64,000 bases of DNA from Amycolatopsis balhimycina FH 1894 (GTDB lineage Bacteria; Actinomycetota; Actinomycetes; Mycobacteriales; Pseudonocardiaceae): NCBI RefSeq assembly GCF_000384295.1, contig NZ_KB913037.1:4846868-4910867 (forward strand), written 5' to 3'. Made by a program: the position numbers and the translations under genes. The number at the start of each line of letters is the position of its first letter. Position 1 is the first letter of the stretch. Positions 53,824-62,092 of the stretch are shown in pieces. The notes beneath the pieces were generated by a model. It saw only the letters and a list, made by a program, of their open reading frames with translations. It had not been told where the DNA came from and ran no database searches.

Positions 53824-54696
53824 ATGATGTCCACTCCCCGAAGAGGGCGGTTCCGCGCTGCCCTGATCGTCCCGGCCACGCTGCTCCTGCTCGGCGGCAC
53901 GGCCCAGGCGACGACGTTCTCCCCCGAGGTCGACCCGGTGTCCGCGATCAACGCGGACATCGCGCAGCACGACCACGAGCTGGGGTCCCAGATCCGGCGC
54001 GTCGAAGGCGACAAGTCGACACCGGAAACGCAGCGGGCGGCGCAGCAGCCGCAGCCCGCCCAGGCCATCCCGAACCAGGTGCTGGCCACCGTGGCCGGCA
54101 TGGACGTCGCCGGCTACCAGGGCAATGTCGACTGGGCGAACTGGTGGAACCAAGGCAAGCGGTTCGTCTGGACCAAGGCCACGGAGAGCACCAGCTACAC
54201 CAACCCGTACTTCGCGCAGCAGTACAACGGCTCCTACAACCAGGGCTTCATCCGCGGCGCCTACCACTTCGCCACCCCGAACACCTCGAGCGGCGCGGCC
54301 CAGGCCCGGTACTTCGTCGCCCACGGCGGCGGCTGGTCGAAGGACGGCAGGACACTGCCCGGCACGCTGGACATGGAGTACAACCCGTACGGCGCGACCT
54401 GCTACGGGCTGGGCAAAGCCGGGATGACGTCGTGGATCCTCGACTTCCACGACACCTACCACGCCCTGACCGGGCGCTGGCCGGTGATCTACACGTCGGC
54501 GAACTGGTGGGGTCAGTGCGTGAGCGGTGACTTCTCCAGCACGGCCCCGCTGTGGGTCGCGCGGTACTCGTCTTCGGTCGGCACCCTGCCCTACAACTGG
54601 GGCTTCTACACCGTCTGGCAGTACACCTCGAGCCCGCTCGACCAGGACACCTTCAACGGTGCCTACGACCGGCTCCAGGCCCTCGCCACCGGCTGA
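53824..54696 (+). CDS. Secreted GH25 muramidase (copy 2)
   Basis: 290 aa. A signal peptide (AALIVPATLLLLGGTAQA), then a 60-residue linker rich in Gln/Ala, then GH25 with MDVAGYQGNVDW (Asp94), RGAYHFATPN and LDMEYNPYG (Asp183/Glu185). About half the domain residues match copy 1 (YFAQQYNGSY shared). The differing linker suggests split roles. A strong hairpin follows. Confidence 0.9.
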   Translation: MMSTPRRGRFRAALIVPATLLLLGGTAQATTFSPEVDPVSAINADIAQHDHELGSQIRRVEGDKSTPETQRAAQQPQPAQAIPNQVLATVAGMDVAGYQGNVDWANWWNQGKRFVWTKATESTSYTNPYFAQQYNGSYNQGFIRGAYHFATPNTSSGAAQARYFVAHGGGWSKDGRTLPGTLDMEYNPYGATCYGLGKAGMTSWILDFHDTYHALTGRWPVIYTSANWWGQCVSGDFSSTAPLWVARYSSSVGTLPYNWGFYTVWQYTSSPLDQDTFNGAYDRLQALATG

Positions 54697-54719
54697 TCCA
54701 CACCCGCCCCGCTCCCGGC

Positions 54720-54769
54720 CCGGCTCCGGTCCGCGACGACTTCGCATCGTCGCGGGCCCGGAGCCGGTT
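54720..54769 (+). terminator. Terminator after the second muramidase
   Basis: CCGGCTCCGG ... GCGACGA / TCGTCGC ... CCGGAGCCGG form a long interrupted stem with loop CTTCGCA, followed by TTTC. Confidence 0.8.
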
Positions 54770-54884
54770 TCATGCCGTACCGTCCGAGCATTGCAGAATG
54801 CCGCTGCCACGTCCGGGGGGAACCGCTTCCGCCTGCCGGACGTCGGAAGCGCACTGACTCCCCACGCCCGGAAGGCATGGAAAG

Positions 54885-55823
54885 ATGACGTACCCGCCTC
54901 AGCCGGGACAGCCCGGTCAGCCCGATCCGTACGGCCGGCCGCCGCAGTCCGGCGGTTTCCCGCAGCAGGGCGGGTGGGACCCGAACCAGCAGCAGCAGCC
55001 GTACCCGACGCAGCAGTACCCGCAGGGCTGGGACCCGAGTCAGCAGGGGTACGCGCCGCCTTCCGGCGGGTTCCCGGCGAACCCGCAGCCGGCGTGGGGA
55101 GATCCCGGCACGCAGCAGCAGGCGTGGGGCGACCCGAACGCGCAGCAGCAGGCGTGGGCGGATCCGAACGCGCAGCAGCAGCAATGGGCGGATCCGAACG
55201 CACAGCAGTCGGCCTGGGCGGATCCGAACGCGCAGCAGTACGGCCAGCAGGCGTGGACCCCGAACGCGGGCGGCCAGGTGTCCGGCTGGGACCCGGCGAC
55301 CGGGGGCTATTCGCAGGGTTTCGGCGGGCCGCCGACGCCGCCGAAGAAGAGCCGGACCGGGATGTGGATCGCCGTCGGCGCCGCCGTGGTCGTCGTGCTC
55401 GCCCTGGTGGGTGTCACGGGCTTCGTCACGCCCGGGTTCTTCCTGTCGAAGGACAACACCGCCGCGGCCCCGCAGCCGAGCACGTCCGCCAACCCGTCGG
55501 CGCCGAAGACGAAGCCGTCGACGTCCGGCGGCGGCTCGGACGCCAAGGCCGTGCTGCAGGGTTTCATCGACAAGCTCAACGCGGGTGACAACGCCGGCGC
55601 GGTCGCCCTGGGCTGCGCCAACTCGAAGCGGCTGCTCGACTCGTGGCTCAGGACGTTCCTCAAGCCGCCGTTGCAGCTGCGGCTCGGCGAGGTGCCGGAC
55701 GACGAGTACCTGGCCGAGGGCCAGGTCACCGGGACCGCCGCCGGCAAGCCGGTCAAGGGCACGCTGAGCGCGACGAACTTCGACGAAAAGGGTTTCTGCA
55801 TCAGCACCATGCTGGTTTCCTGA
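54885..55823 (+). CDS. Pro/Gln-rich membrane protein with W-x-D-P-N repeats
   Basis: 312 aa. The cytosolic half is Gln/Pro/Gly-rich with five decapeptides (W at 71, 81, 91, 101, 111) encoded by a 30-bp tandem repeat. One helix (GMWIAVGAAVVVVLALVGVT) leads to an external Ser/Pro linker and a small C-terminal domain (AVLQGFIDKLNAGDNAGAVA, then NFDEKGFCISTML) like NTF2/DUF4878 folds. Role unknown; perhaps a septum or secretion scaffold. Confidence 0.75.
   Translation: MTYPPQPGQPGQPDPYGRPPQSGGFPQQGGWDPNQQQQPYPTQQYPQGWDPSQQGYAPPSGGFPANPQPAWGDPGTQQQAWGDPNAQQQAWADPNAQQQQWADPNAQQSAWADPNAQQYGQQAWTPNAGGQVSGWDPATGGYSQGFGGPPTPPKKSRTGMWIAVGAAVVVVLALVGVTGFVTPGFFLSKDNTAAAPQPSTSANPSAPKTKPSTSGGGSDAKAVLQGFIDKLNAGDNAGAVALGCANSKRLLDSWLRTFLKPPLQLRLGEVPDDEYLAEGQVTGTAAGKPVKGTLSATNFDEKGFCISTMLVS
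55095..55244 (+). repeat. Five 30-bp tandem repeats inside the 54885 gene
   Basis: Units start at 55095, 55125, 55155, 55185 and 55215, each encoding W-(G/A)-D-P-N-A-Q-Q-x-x. The middle units are almost identical in DNA, so copy number may vary between strains. Confidence 0.85.
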
Positions 55824-55827
55824 GCCG

Positions 55828-56925
55828 GTGAAGCTGTGGCGATCACCGCTGGCGTGGACGTTCCTGGCGTCGTTGGCGCTGCTGCTCGGGGTCGGCGGCT
55901 GGCTGCTGACCGACCCCGCCACCAGCCGCAGTGACGCGCTGAAGACCGGCGGCCTCGCCGGCGGCGCGATCGTGGCGCTGTACGCGCTGTGGCTGAACGA
56001 CCGGCGGCGCCGGGTCGAGGAACGACGCCAGGACATCGAGCGGCGACGGCACGAACTGGAGTCGCAGCGCGCGGAACAGGACCGCGAGCGGGTCGCCGAC
56101 GAGCGGTTCGCGAAGGCCGTCGAGCTGCTCGGGCACGCGGCCGACCAGGTGCGGGTCGGGGCGTTGCACGCGCTGGCGGGCCTGGCGCGCAGCCGGCCGG
56201 AATACACGCAGACGGTGCTGGACGTGCTGTGCTCGTACCTGCGCCGGCCGTTCAAGCACCCGCGGTACAAGAACGACTCGAAGAACGACAGCGACGACGA
56301 GGGCAGCCCTGAGGAGGAGCGGGAGCTGACGGTCCGGCTGACGGCGCAGCGGCTGGTGGTCGGGTTGCTGCCTCCGGCGTCCGAAACGTCGGCGCAGTCC
56401 TTCGACCTGGACCTGACGGGCGCGACGCTGGAGTACTTCGACCTGTCGAAGCGCCGGGTCGGCGACCTCTGGCTCCGCTACGCGAGCCTCTACAGCAGCA
56501 CGAACCTCAGCGGCGCGGTGTTCACGGGCAAGGCGTACTTCACCGGCGCCGGCACCGGATCCGGCAGGCTGATCGGGATGTTCCGCTGCAAGGGCGCCCG
56601 GTTCGAGGGCCACGCGTGGTTCAGCGGCACCGGCTTCGCCGAGCTGGCGGACTTCACGAACACGACGTTCGCGGGGCCGACCACGTTCAAAGACGCGAAG
56701 TTCGCGCGGGACGCGGATTTCCAGGGCGTGACCGTGCTCGATTCACTGGACCTGCGGCGGACTTGCTTCAGCGGGCAGGCGGACCTGCGGTTCGCTTCGC
56801 TGCCGGACGCGGTCTCGCTGTACAACACGCGGGTGCGCACGGAGAAGGAGATCCGGCTGCCGGCGAGCTGGGCCATCGAGGAACTCCGCGACGATGAAGC
56901 TCGGATCGTCGCCAAGGCGGGTTGA
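55828..56925 (+). CDS. Pentapeptide-repeat membrane protein
   Basis: 365 aa with a GTG start four nt after the last stop. Two helices (PLAWTFLASLALLLGVGGWL and about 32-50) and a coiled-coil (DRRRRVEERRQDIERRRHEL) lead to a cytosolic helical core (AVELLGHAADQVRVGALHAL) and a C-terminal right-handed quadrilateral of A(D/N)LxF-like repeats (ATLEYFDL, ANLSGAVFTG, ADFTNTTFAG, ATFKDAKFARDADFQG). The role is unknown; many contain the same two-helix plus repeat design. Confidence 0.8.
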   Translation: MKLWRSPLAWTFLASLALLLGVGGWLLTDPATSRSDALKTGGLAGGAIVALYALWLNDRRRRVEERRQDIERRRHELESQRAEQDRERVADERFAKAVELLGHAADQVRVGALHALAGLARSRPEYTQTVLDVLCSYLRRPFKHPRYKNDSKNDSDDEGSPEEERELTVRLTAQRLVVGLLPPASETSAQSFDLDLTGATLEYFDLSKRRVGDLWLRYASLYSSTNLSGAVFTGKAYFTGAGTGSGRLIGMFRCKGARFEGHAWFSGTGFAELADFTNTTFAGPTTFKDAKFARDADFQGVTVLDSLDLRRTCFSGQADLRFASLPDAVSLYNTRVRTEKEIRLPASWAIEELRDDEARIVAKAG

Positions 56926-56989
56926 GCGGAGGGGTCCGGCGAAGTCTTGTGCCGGGACTCCGGAAGTGCGTGGTGGGCGCCGCTGCGAT

Positions 56990-58691
56990 GTCGTGAACGA
57001 CTCTTTCACCTCGTCCGACCCGGATCCACCGATGTGATTTTTGGTGATCTTGGGGCTGGGTTGTTGATCTTGTTGTGGGTGGTGGGCGTGCTGGATCGTG
57101 CTGGCTGGTCCAGCTCGTCCACGGTGAGGTCTCCGGTCGTCGGGGCAGGGGCTCAGCGGAGCGGTGGTGGCCCTGCGGTGCTGGTGAACAGGCCGAGCCA
57201 GCTGTCCTGCCAGGGCCAGTTCTGCGGGAGCCGCAGGGTGAGAGTGCGGGCGGTGCGGGTGACGCGGGCGGGAACGGCGATCAGCTGACGGCGGAGGGTG
57301 GCGGTGCGGGCCCGGGCGTGCGCCTGGCTGGCCAGGACACCGAGGGTGCGCAGCAGGTTGTGGGTCAGGGCTGTCAGGGTGAGCCAGGCTTGATTGGCGT
57401 GGAACTGCCCGGAGGGGAAGTGCGCCAGGGCGGAGTTGTTGAGGTCGGCGAAGACCTGCTCGATGGTGCCGGCCCGGCCGCGGTGCTGTTTCTCCGCATC
57501 GACGGTGTTCAGGCCGGTGTTGGTGAAGATGGCCTGGTAGCGCCAGACGGGGAACAGCTCGCCCTGTTCGCTGCGGGTCTCGACGCGGTAGCGGCGCACG
57601 ATCAGCCGGGCGGAGATGGGGCCTTGCGGGTGTTCGGTGGAGTTGGTGAAGGCGGTGTAGCTGGTCTCGGCGACCTGCGCGGTGTGGATCCAGGTCCCGG
57701 TGTCCTGATCGAATACCGGGGTGGCGTAGGTGATCGGGGTCCAGGCGTGCTCGTCGATGCCCTCGATCACCGGCTGCAGGCCGGGATGCTGGCGCATGGT
57801 GATCGAAAACCGGGCCCCCCGCCGCGATGACGGCGTGGATCAGGGAACAGACGTAGTAGCCGGAATCCGCACGCACCAGCAGGTTCCCGGTGGCGCCGCA
57901 GCCACGGGCGGTCCGCAGTGCCTGCTCCACAAACGAGGTGGCGTTGCGGCGGGTGTCGGCCTGCCCGCCGCGCAGCCGGGTCGCCAGCAGCACCGGCGCC
58001 GCGATCGGGGTGGACAACGTGGCGGCGAGGAAGTGGTAGCCCCGCACGTGGGTGTAGCCGCGGTTCGCACCGACCTTGCCGTGACCGTAGACCTGGGTGA
58101 TCTTCGAGTCCACGTCCAGGATCGCGTACTCACCCACCCCGGGCAGCAACCGCCCGCCGGTGGCCCGGGCCAGGCGGATCAGAACCTGCGCGGCGAACGC
58201 CTCCAACGCACCGGCGTGGCCGATGTCGAACCCGCGCAGGAACGTCCCCAGCGTCGACGGTGCCCGGACCCCGCGAAACAGCCGGTGCATCGCGCCGGCC
58301 CGCAGCACATCCAGATCGTCGATACTGTCCGCGCCCGCGGCCATGCCCGCGACGATCGAGAGCAGCTTCGCGCTCGGGTTCGCACCAGCCGGACCAGGGA
58401 TCCTGATCCGTTCGGCCGCCAGATCGGCGAAGCCGACATTCTCGGCCAGTCGCAGCAAGGGCAGCAGCCCGGCATGGGACACGACGCTCTGATCGTCGAA
58501 CCTCGCCGCCACCCTGCCCCAGGTATGAGATGCTCGCATCCAGCAGATGCCCTCTCACTTAAGGTCTGTTTGTTCCCTAGACAAGAACAATCATCCCAGG
58601 TCAGAGGGCATCTGCCCGTTTACGACATACCCCCAGCCAGCACATTCACCGGTGGATCCGGGTCCGACGACAGGAAAGAGTCGTTCATGAC
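56990..58691 (-). mobile_element. IS1380-type insertion element, transposase frameshifted
   Basis: Ends are imperfect inverted repeats of 42 bp (56990-57031 and 58650-58691, five mismatches); the perfect inner core is GACCCGGATCCACCG (57017-57031 / 58650-58664). The element is about 1.7 kb, the usual IS1380 size, and holds one transposase. No clear target duplication flanks it. GTGAACGACTCTTTCAC-like palindromes at both ends may be the target repeat. Confidence 0.75.
57153..58539 (-). pseudogene. IS1380-family transposase, interrupted at a six-G run
   Basis: The 5' part from 58539 reads RFDDQSVVSHAGLLPLLRLA, SIVAGMAAGADSIDDLDVLR, GVRAPSTLGTFLR and YAILDVDSKITQVYGHGKVG, the family hallmarks. 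At the G6 run (C6 at 57815-57820, plus strand) the frame breaks; dropping one G joins it to FSITMRQHPGLQPVIEGIDE and RAGTIEQVFADLNNSALAHF, ending at 57153 (462 codons in all). It is likely dead, or a sequencing indel. Confidence 0.85.
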
Positions 58692-58801
58692 GTCCGGACA
58701 GTCGTCGGCCGGCGGAGCGGTCCGGCTTCACTGCATCCCCCACCCGTTCCCGGGGGGCCGGCAAAGTCCCGCCCGGTTCGCGGATCGGCCGCTCGCCGGA
58801 G

Positions 58802-58854
58802 GTCTTGAATGACTCATTCAGGACCTCCCAAGCCCTGAATGAGTCATTCAAGAC
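58802..58854. repeat. Perfect 21-bp inverted repeat built from TGAATGACTCATTCA
   Basis: Arms GTCTTGAATGACTCATTCAGG minus the last base match their complement at 58834-58854 over all 21 bp. Each arm is itself almost palindromic around ATGACTCAT. I recall similar intergenic sequences in Amycolatopsis. Confidence 0.85.
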
Positions 58855-58968
58855 ACCGCAGCAGCGGCCGCCACGCACACCGGTGAGCGAACAGGCGCTC
58901 CCAGGCATGGGCGCCGACATGCGTACTCGCGCAGCCTCTTCCGACAAATCAGCCTCTGAACTGCAGAA

Positions 58969-59039
58969 ACGACTTTGCCGGGGCCCTGCCCGTCGCGAAA
59001 CTTCCCCTGCCCACCCTGGCAGGGTTCCGGCAAAGTCGT
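58969..59039. repeat. 13-bp inverted repeat ACGACTTTGCCGG
   Basis: Arms at 58969-58981 and 59027-59039 with a 45-nt spacer that has its own GGGCAGG/CCTGCC pairing. GGCAAAGTC recurs near 58761. Function unknown. Confidence 0.65.
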
Positions 59040-59355
59040 AGCGCCTCTTTGCAGGCGCCTCGCCAGTGTGCTCGACGCGCTGACGGCATGACCGGCGCCC
59101 CACCCAGCCCCCTCCCCGCAACCCCGATACGAAGCCAGAACACGGACGGTAGTGCCGGGTCAAGGCACGCTTTCCCGCCTTGACGCGGTACTGCCGGCCG
59201 TAGTCACAATCCGGCTTCGGGGTGGTGGGTCCATTGAGTGCTCTGCGCTGCCTGCAACGACACGACCTTGCCGGAACCCCCGCCCTCCCTGGGGGGCGTC
59301 CCCAAGTCCAGTCTACCGGTGGGGTCTGCCGAAAACCCTGGAATCGCCTCGGAAG

Positions 59356-59397
59356 CCCCGACTTGTCCACAATCGAGCCGGCCTGTGGACAAGTCGG
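59356..59397 (-). terminator. purL terminator hairpin made of two inverted DnaA boxes
   Basis: Arms CCCGACTTGTCCACA (59356-59370) and TGTGGACAAGTCGGG (59383-59397), 15 bp perfect, lie 10 nt after the purL stop. Each arm has a full TTGTCCACA box (59362-59370 and 59383-59391). Confidence 0.7.
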
Positions 59398-59406
59398 GTT
59401 TCCGGG

Positions 59407-61713
59407 TCAGTTGAACAAAGCGGGGAGAGTACGCTCCCAGGTTTCGCGCAGCTCGTCGAGCGTGAACTCCGTGATGTCCTGCAGCTCCAGCGTGCCCGAC
59501 TCCGGGTCCACCACACCCGTCTTGCGCCACGGCAGGCCACGGGCCGTGCACATCTCCGTGAAGCGCAGCTCTTCCGTGCGCGGGACCGCCACCAGCACTC
59601 GGCCCGCCGACTCGGAGAACAGCTGGACGAACGGGTCCTGGTCGCTGTCCAGGAACACCCGGGCGCCGCACTGTCCGATGAGGACGGTCTCGACCAGCGT
59701 CTGGATCAGGCCGCCGTCCGAAAGGTCGTGGGCCGCCGAGATCATTCCGTCGCGGGAACCCGCCACCAGGATCTCCGCCAGCAGCTTCTCGCGGGCCAAA
59801 TCGACCCTTGGCGGAACGCCGCCGAGGTGGCCGTGGAGCTCGCGGGCCCAGGCCGAGCCGTCCAGCTCGTCGTGCGTTTCGCCCAGCAGCAGCAGGGTTT
59901 CGCCCGCCTCCGCGCCGATGCCCGTCGGGATGCGGCGGGTCACGTCGTCGATCACGCCGAGGACGCCGATCACCGGTGTCGGGAGGATCGCCGTCGAACC
60001 CGTCTGGTTGAAGAAGCTCACGTTGCCGCCCGTCACCGGGATGCCCAGCTCGACGCAGCCGTCCGCGAGGCCGTGCACCGCCTGCTCGAACTGCCACATC
60101 ACGCCCGGGTCGGTGGGGGCGCCGAAGTTGAGGCAGTCCGACACCGCGACCGGCGTCGCGCCGCCCGTCGCCACGTTGCGGTACGCCTCCGCCAGCGCCA
60201 GCTGCGCGCCGCGGTACGGGTCCAGGTACACGAACTTGCTGTTGCAGTCCGTCGCCACCGAGACGCCGCGGCCGCTCGACTCGTCGATCCGGATCATGCC
60301 CGAGTCCGACGGCTGGGCCAGCACGCTGTTCCCCCGCACGTACCGGTCGTACTGCGACGTCACCCATTCCTTCGACGCCTGGTTCGGCGACGAAATCAAC
60401 CGCAGTACGTCCGCGCGCAGTTCGTCCGGAGTGGACGGACGAGGCAGCGAAGCCGACGTGTCCGCGATCAGGGCGTCCTGAGTGGACGGACGCTCGATCG
60501 GCCGGTCGTACACCGGGCCCTGGTGGGCGACCGTGTGCGCCGGGACGTCGACGACGACCTCGTCGTGCCACGTGATGACCAGGTGCTCGCCGTCGGTGAC
60601 CTCGCCGATGTCGGTGGCGATGACGTCCCACTTGCGGCAGACCGCCATGAAAGCCTCGACGTTCTCCGGCGAAACGACCGCGCACATGCGCTCCTGCGAC
60701 TCGCTGGAGAGCACCTCGGCCGGCGTCATCCCGGTGGCGCGCAACGGAACCCGGTCGAGGTAGATGTGCATGCCGCCGTCGCCGGCCGCGGCCAGTTCCG
60801 ACGTCGCGCAGGACAGCCCGGCGCCGCCGAGGTCCTGGATGCCGACGACGAGCTTCTGCGCGAACAGCTCGAGGCAGCACTCGATGAGCACCTTCTCGGT
60901 GAACGGGTCGCCCACCTGGACGCTCGGCAGCTTCTTGCGGCCCGACGCCGACTCGTCACCCGAAAAGGTGTCACTCGCCAGGACGGAAACGCCGCCGATG
61001 CCGTCGAGGCCGGTGCGGGCACCGAACAGGATGATCTTGTTGCCGGTACCGGACGCGAACGCCAGGTGCAGGTCCTCGACGCGCATCGCGCCGACGCACA
61101 GCGCGTTCACCAGCGGGTTGCCCGAGTAGGACGGGTCGAACACCAGCTCGCCGCCGATGTTCGGCAGGCCGAGGCAGTTGCCGTAGCCGCCGACGCCGGC
61201 GACGACGCCGGGCAGCACGCGCTTGGTGTCGGGGGCGTCGGCCGGGCCGAAGCGCAGCGCGTCGGCGACGGCGAGGGGCCGCGCGCCCATCGCCATGATG
61301 TCGCGGACGATGCCGCCGACGCCGGTCGCCGCGCCCTGGTACGGCTCCACATAGGACGGGTGGTTGTGGCTCTCCACCTTGAAGGTGACCGCCCAGCCCT
61401 CGCCGATGTCGACGACGCCCGCGTTCTCGCCGATGCCGGCCAGCATCTTGGCCTTCATCTTGTCGGTGGCGGTTTCGCCGAAGTAGCGCAGGTGCTTCTT
61501 CGAGGACTTGTAGGAGCAGTGCTCGCTCCACATCACCGAGTACATGGCCAGCTCGGCGTCGGTGGGCCGGCGGCCGAGGATCTCCCGGATGCGGGCGTAC
61601 TCGTCGTCGGCGAGCCCGAGCTCGCGATACGGCTGGGTGTGGTCCGGGGTCGCCCCGGCGCGCTCGGTGGTGTCAACGGTGCTGGTCACGGTGTCCGTGT
61701 CAGGGTTCGCCAC
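59407..61713 (-). CDS. purL: Phosphoribosylformylglycinamidine synthase subunit PurL
   Basis: 768 aa from GTG 61713, with a -10 box TATCCT (61726-61721) seven nt before it (leaderless). The small-type PurL (needs PurQ and PurS): [65 protein letters not shown] and [10 protein letters not shown] mark the ATP-grasp-like repeated domains. It makes FGAM from FGAR. The neighbours are not purine genes; purF and purM are 11 kb away, as in mycobacteria (purL Rv0803, purF Rv0808). Confidence 0.97.
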   Translation of the reverse strand: MANPDTDTVTSTVDTTERAGATPDHTQPYRELGLADDEYARIREILGRRPTDAELAMYSVMWSEHCSYKSSKKHLRYFGETATDKMKAKMLAGIGENAGVVDIGEGWAVTFKVESHNHPSYVEPYQGAATGVGGIVRDIMAMGARPLAVADALRFGPADAPDTKRVLPGVVAGVGGYGNCLGLPNIGGELVFDPSYSGNPLVNALCVGAMRVEDLHLAFASGTGNKIILFGARTGLDGIGGVSVLASDTFSGDESASGRKKLPSVQVGDPFTEKVLIECCLELFAQKLVVGIQDLGGAGLSCATSELAAAGDGGMHIYLDRVPLRATGMTPAEVLSSESQERMCAVVSPENVEAFMAVCRKWDVIATDIGEVTDGEHLVITWHDEVVVDVPAHTVAHQGPVYDRPIERPSTQDALIADTSASLPRPSTPDELRADVLRLISSPNQASKEWVTSQYDRYVRGNSVLAQPSDSGMIRIDESSGRGVSVATDCNSKFVYLDPYRGAQLALAEAYRNVATGGATPVAVSDCLNFGAPTDPGVMWQFEQAVHGLADGCVELGIPVTGGNVSFFNQTGSTAILPTPVIGVLGVIDDVTRRIPTGIGAEAGETLLLLGETHDELDGSAWARELHGHLGGVPPRVDLAREKLLAEILVAGSRDGMISAAHDLSDGGLIQTLVETVLIGQCGARVFLDSDQDPFVQLFSESAGRVLVAVPRTEELRFTEMCTARGLPWRKTGVVDPESGTLELQDITEFTLDELRETWERTLPALFN

Positions 61714-61882
61714 GGCCGCCAGGATACGTGCCGGGCCCGGGCGCCCCGGACGGTGGGCCGTCGAAATCGGACGGCCCGCGGCCGGTGTGACCGAGCCGAC
61801 ATCGCGACCGGCCCGGACGCCCCGATGCGGCCTGGGACGCGGGGGTGCGCCCTGGGGACAACTCCGGTGCGCGGGCCCGGAA

Positions 61883-61905
61883 TTGTCGGTCCCCTCGAGT
61901 AACGT
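61883..61905 (+). promoter_or_regulatory. PafBC-type (RecA-NDp) promoter before the ABC exporter
   Basis: TTGTCGGTC, eight nt, TAACGT fits TTGTCRGTG-N8-TANNNT with one change. It faces the ABC exporter, whose start is about 180 nt downstream. Sequence around it (GGGCCCGGAA before, GAAACCGGGGG after) resembles the copy at 36092. Confidence 0.6.
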
Positions 61906-61921
61906 CGAAACCGGGGGTCCC

Positions 61922-61981
61922 CCGAGCGGCGAGGGCACTCGGGCCGGGGCAGGGCCGAGCGGCGAAGGCACTCCGGCCGGG
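61922..61981 (+). repeat. Two 27-bp direct repeats in the exporter leader
   Basis: Copies starting at 61922 and 61955 (CCGAGCGGCGAGGGCACTCG...) differ at two bases and are offset by 33 nt. The non-coding 61714-62092 stretch contains these, the promoter above and nothing else that I can identify. Confidence 0.65.
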
Positions 61982-62092
61982 AAAAGCCGACCGGCGGGGC
62001 CGGTGCGCGACCCGAGCACCGGGGGTGCCTTCGGACTCGGCGGCCGGAAAATCGGTCGCCTTCGCACGAGCCTCGGCTTACCGTCGGAAATC

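Larger units (their letters stand above)
58692..59406. other. Gene-free 715-nt stretch with three hairpins
   Basis: No convincing ORF. It holds the IS border, then three inverted repeats (58802-58854, 58969-59039, 59356-59397) annotated separately. The rest is GC-rich with no tRNA or known motif that I can see. Confidence 0.7.

Noticed and set aside
55095..55244. CRISPR-like array
   Set aside because: The 30-bp repeats are contiguous, in frame and encode decapeptides; there are no spacers and no cas genes.
57800..57830. Programmed -1 frameshift in the transposase
   Set aside because: The restored frame needs a skipped base (+1), which the G-run heptamer does not give.
57013..58668. Target-site duplication around the IS1380 element
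   Set aside because: The four bases outside the core repeats are not equal for any choice of end; they are inverted, as part of the longer repeat.
59152..61902. 916-codon ORF on the plus strand across purL
   Set aside because: It is the antisense shadow of purL, with Arg/Asp-rich composition and no domain; GC-rich third positions keep such frames open.
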